Positions 6,196 to 6,908 of a DNA stretch of 6,908 bases are shown here, piece by piece. Both the position numbers and the translations under genes were made by a program. Origin of the DNA: Alphaproteobacteria bacterium (GTDB taxonomy: Bacteria > Pseudomonadota > Alphaproteobacteria > Sphingomonadales > Rhodothalassiaceae); contig RFKS01000306.1 in assembly GCA_003694205.1 (NCBI GenBank), positions 1-6,908 on the forward strand, written 5' to 3'. The notes below the pieces were generated by a model, which did no database searches, was not told where the DNA came from, and worked only from the letters and a program-made list of their open reading frames with translations. Every line of letters begins with the position of its first letter. The first letter of the stretch is position 1.

Positions 6196-6908
6196 TCAGA
6201 CCAGCTTGCCCCACAGGGCGCCGAGGAAGGGGAACCAGCCCATCACGACATTGGCGCGGAAGAGCGCAAGGCAGCGTGAAGGGTCGTCGGCGTCGAAGCG
6301 ACGCACCTGCCAAGCGAAATGGAGGCCCGCGGCGAGGACCCCGAGAAAATATGGCCACGCCAGATGCGCGGCCATGCCCGCGGCAGTGAGAGCGGCGAGG
6401 AACACCAGATAGAAGGCGCCGATCCACCGACGGCTTTGTCCGCCGAGGCGGCGCGCCGTCGAGCGGATGCCGGCGATGCTGTCGTCGCGACGGTCCTGGT
6501 GGGCATAGATGGTGTCATAGCCGAGCGTCCAGAAGACGGCGCCCACATAGAGCAGCATCGGTGCCGCATCGAGTCCGCCCCTGGCCGCGGCCCAGCCCAT
6601 GAGGGCACCCCAGTTGAAGGTGAGGCCGAGAACGACCTGCGGCCACCAGGTGACGCGCTTGGCGAAGGGATATAGGGCGACCGGCAGCAGCGAGGCGATG
6701 CCGAGCCCGATGGTGAAGGAATTGAATTCGCGCAGCACGATGAGGCCGCCGAGGCTGAGCAGGATCGCAAAGGCGAGCGCCGCCGCGACGCTTACCTCGC
6801 CGGCAGGAATGGGCCGGCCGGCCGTGCGCGTCACCGCAGCATCGAGGCGGCGGTCGACGATGTCGTTCCAGGTGCAGCCCGCGCTGCGCATGAGGATGGC
6901 GCCGGCGA
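6196..6908 (-). CDS. ubiA: 4-hydroxybenzoate polyprenyltransferase (5' end missing)
   Basis: UbiA is an inner-membrane prenyltransferase that attaches the polyprenyl tail to 4-hydroxybenzoate in ubiquinone synthesis. The reading frame runs off the right edge. The 236 complete codons seen begin AGAILMRSAGCTWNDIVD, so roughly the first 60-90 residues are lost. The first Asp-rich motif NDIVDRRLD and the second, YDTIYAHQDRRDD, both Mg-diphosphate sites, are intact. The RPIPAG and GIRSTARRLGG segments are characteristic of the 4-hydroxybenzoate branch and not of heme or chlorophyll prenyltransferases. About seven hydrophobic segments can be traced, including those starting VAAALAFAILL, FTIGLGIASLL, VVLGLTFNWGAL, MLLYVGAVFWTLGY and FYLVFLAALTAAG. 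The stop converges on the phosphatase gene with 4 bases between them, leaving no room for a separate terminator. Confidence 0.94.
   Translation of the reverse strand, partial: AGAILMRSAGCTWNDIVDRRLDAAVTRTAGRPIPAGEVSVAAALAFAILLSLGGLIVLREFNSFTIGLGIASLLPVALYPFAKRVTWWPQVVLGLTFNWGALMGWAAARGGLDAAPMLLYVGAVFWTLGYDTIYAHQDRRDDSIAGIRSTARRLGGQSRRWIGAFYLVFLAALTAAGMAAHLAWPYFLGVLAAGLHFAWQVRRFDADDPSRCLALFRANVVMGWFPFLGALWGKLV

Overview
The window is a densely packed, G+C-rich chromosomal segment. By eye the strong G+C bias is carried at third codon positions, and this produces many long antisense shadow frames. The gene families and their order point to an alphaproteobacterium: a UPF0262 gene sits directly behind hisD, and a comF–grxC–nitrilase–DUF1178 cluster lies beside it. 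A genus cannot be named from this sequence. I see no mobile element, CRISPR array, tRNA or rRNA.

Left part, minus strand (94-3105). A divergent intergenic region at 3106-3252 drives a four-gene cluster leftwards: comF-type phosphoribosyltransferase, glutaredoxin 3 (grxC), a Nit-type carbon-nitrogen hydrolase and a DUF1178 zinc-ribbon-like protein. The last three genes are joined by stop/start overlaps and are almost certainly one transcript. After a 209-base gap (508-716) comes a separate minus-strand gene for a small exported protein that is rich in His and acidic residues and has two cysteines. A GC-rich inverted repeat follows it.

Middle part, plus strand (3253-6191). A second tight operon runs rightwards: hisG (short form), hisD, a UPF0262 gene and a low-molecular-weight phosphatase-like gene. 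The junctions are an 11-base overlap, a 4-base overlap and a 5-base gap. HisG and HisD catalyse the first and the last steps of histidine biosynthesis. The two downstream genes have no established role in that pathway and look like conserved passengers.

Right end, minus strand (6196-6908). A 5'-truncated ubiA (4-hydroxybenzoate polyprenyltransferase, ubiquinone synthesis) converges on the phosphatase gene with only 4 bases between the stop codons.

Most of this is ordinary core metabolism. The points that merit a second look are the small exported protein, the atypical P-loop of the phosphatase-like protein, a possible leaderless comF promoter, the repeated GTGATG junctions, and the point where the his cluster stops at ubiA. 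I do not see convincing evidence of a wholly new system.
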